14,317 bases of DNA from positions 1 through 14,317 of the forward strand of contig WTCN01000331.1 in the NCBI GenBank assembly GCA_013138555.1, given 5' to 3'. This stretch comes from Methyloprofundus sp. (lineage in GTDB: Bacteria; Pseudomonadota; Gammaproteobacteria; Methylococcales; Methylomonadaceae). Shown here piece after piece: positions 13,937-14,317 of this stretch. The position numbers and the translations under genes were made by a program. The notes below the pieces were generated by a model. It worked only from the letters and a program-made list of their open reading frames with translations, had not been told where the DNA came from and did no database searches. Every line of letters begins with the position of its first letter. Positions within the stretch are counted from its first letter, which is position 1.

Positions 13937-13964
13937 TTGACAGATTACAAAAGCAGATTATTAT
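13937..13964 (+). promoter_or_regulatory. Predicted sigma-70 promoter of groES
   Basis: A perfect TTGACA (13937-13942) and TATTAT (13959-13964, 5/6) are 16 bp apart. Transcription would begin near 13971, within the CIRCE operator that directly follows, so HrcA binding would block it. I see no sigma-32-type CTTGAAA...CCCCAT pair. Confidence 0.75.
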
Positions 13965-13990
13965 TAGCACTCGTATTGAGTGAGTGCTAA
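13964..13990. promoter_or_regulatory. CIRCE operator (HrcA binding site) of groES
   Basis: TTAGCACTC (13964-13972) and GAGTGCTAA (13982-13990) are perfect inverted arms with a 9-bp spacer, identical to the CIRCE consensus. CIRCE is bound by the repressor HrcA, which releases it on heat stress with help from GroEL. It overlaps the start point of the predicted groES promoter. Confidence 0.97.
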
Positions 13991-14037
13991 CAGTTTTTAA
14001 TTTTATATTTTTTTATTATTATTGTCAGGAGATGTTA

Positions 14038-14317
14038 ATGAATATACGTCCTTTACACGACCGTGTGATAGTTAAACGTGTTGAAGAAGAAACTACTACA
14101 GCAAGTGGTATTGTATTGCCAGGATCGGCAACTGAAAAGCCAAGCGAAGGTGAAGTTCTAGCTGTCGGTAATGGCAAGCAGCTAGATAATGGTGAAGTAC
14201 GTGCGTTAGAAGTGAAAGTAGGCGATAAAGTCCTGTTTGGCAAATACTCTGGATCAGAAGTAAAAGTCGACGGTGAAGAAGTGATCGTTATGCGTGAAGA
14301 AGATATCATGGGTATCT
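14038..14317 (+). CDS. groES: Co-chaperonin GroES (3' end beyond window)
   Basis: Forms the seven-membered lid of the GroEL folding chamber. The frame from the ATG at 14038 gives 93 complete residues, and the family is about 96 long, so only the last few codons are missing. Features are the RPLHDRVIVKR opening, the mobile loop around residues 17-33 (EEETTTASGIVLPGSA), and the KVGDKVLFGKYSG and VIVMREEDI stretches of the beta-barrel. AGGAG (14027-14031) is 6 nt before the start. The gene is expected to be followed by groEL outside the window. Control by HrcA is indicated by the perfect CIRCE site 47 bp before the start codon. Confidence 0.98.
   Translation, partial: MNIRPLHDRVIVKRVEEETTTASGIVLPGSATEKPSEGEVLAVGNGKQLDNGEVRALEVKVGDKVLFGKYSGSEVKVDGEEVIVMREEDIMGI

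Noticed and set aside
14025..14309. 94-codon minus-strand open frame opposite groES
   Set aside because: It mirrors the conserved groES coding sequence; the low-complexity Ser/Thr-rich product is typical of antisense shadow frames.

Overview
The window is about 14.3 kb of AT-rich bacterial chromosome. Almost all of it is core housekeeping genes plus a complete pyrroloquinoline quinone (PQQ) biosynthesis core, pqqABCDE. Protein similarity and gene order (rpsU-yqeY-dnaG-rpoD divergent from tsaD, tRNA-Ile2 after rpoD, folB-folK, metK-ahcY) point to a gammaproteobacterium. The PQQ operon, the ahcY-type S-adenosylhomocysteine recycling and a CIRCE-controlled groES would suit a methylotroph or methanotroph such as the Methylococcales. 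That placement is inference; no methane or methanol oxidation gene lies in the window.

Layout: 1-1957 (minus) holds metK and the start of ahcY, the SAM synthesis and SAH hydrolysis steps of the methyl cycle. A tRNA-Ile2(CAU) with its own terminator (2030-2140) closes the macromolecular synthesis operon rpsU-yqeY-dnaG-rpoD (6436 down to 2165, minus). tsaD runs divergently from rpsU (6547-7578, plus), and its end overlaps the end of convergent plsY (7548-8120, minus). folB-folK (8225-9078, plus) encode two consecutive steps of folate synthesis. The PQQ operon occupies 12430 down to 9124 on the minus strand: the 24-residue precursor pqqA, a hairpin that probably acts as an attenuator, then pqqB, pqqC, a 119-bp inverted-repeat element, pqqD and pqqE. 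A roughly 400-bp noncoding stretch, an unrecognised 69-residue membrane protein (12831-13040, plus) and a 96-bp inverted-repeat element precede a moeB/thiF-family adenylyltransferase (13890-13147, minus). The window ends inside groES (plus), which is preceded by a perfect CIRCE operator.

I see no phage, CRISPR, toxin-antitoxin, defence or secondary-metabolite system beyond PQQ. The observations most worth a second look are a two-hairpin REP-like element wedged exactly between pqqC and pqqD, which leaves pqqD without a visible Shine-Dalgarno; a palindrome in the pqqA promoter; the small membrane protein; and a second inverted-repeat element that also abuts a stop codon.
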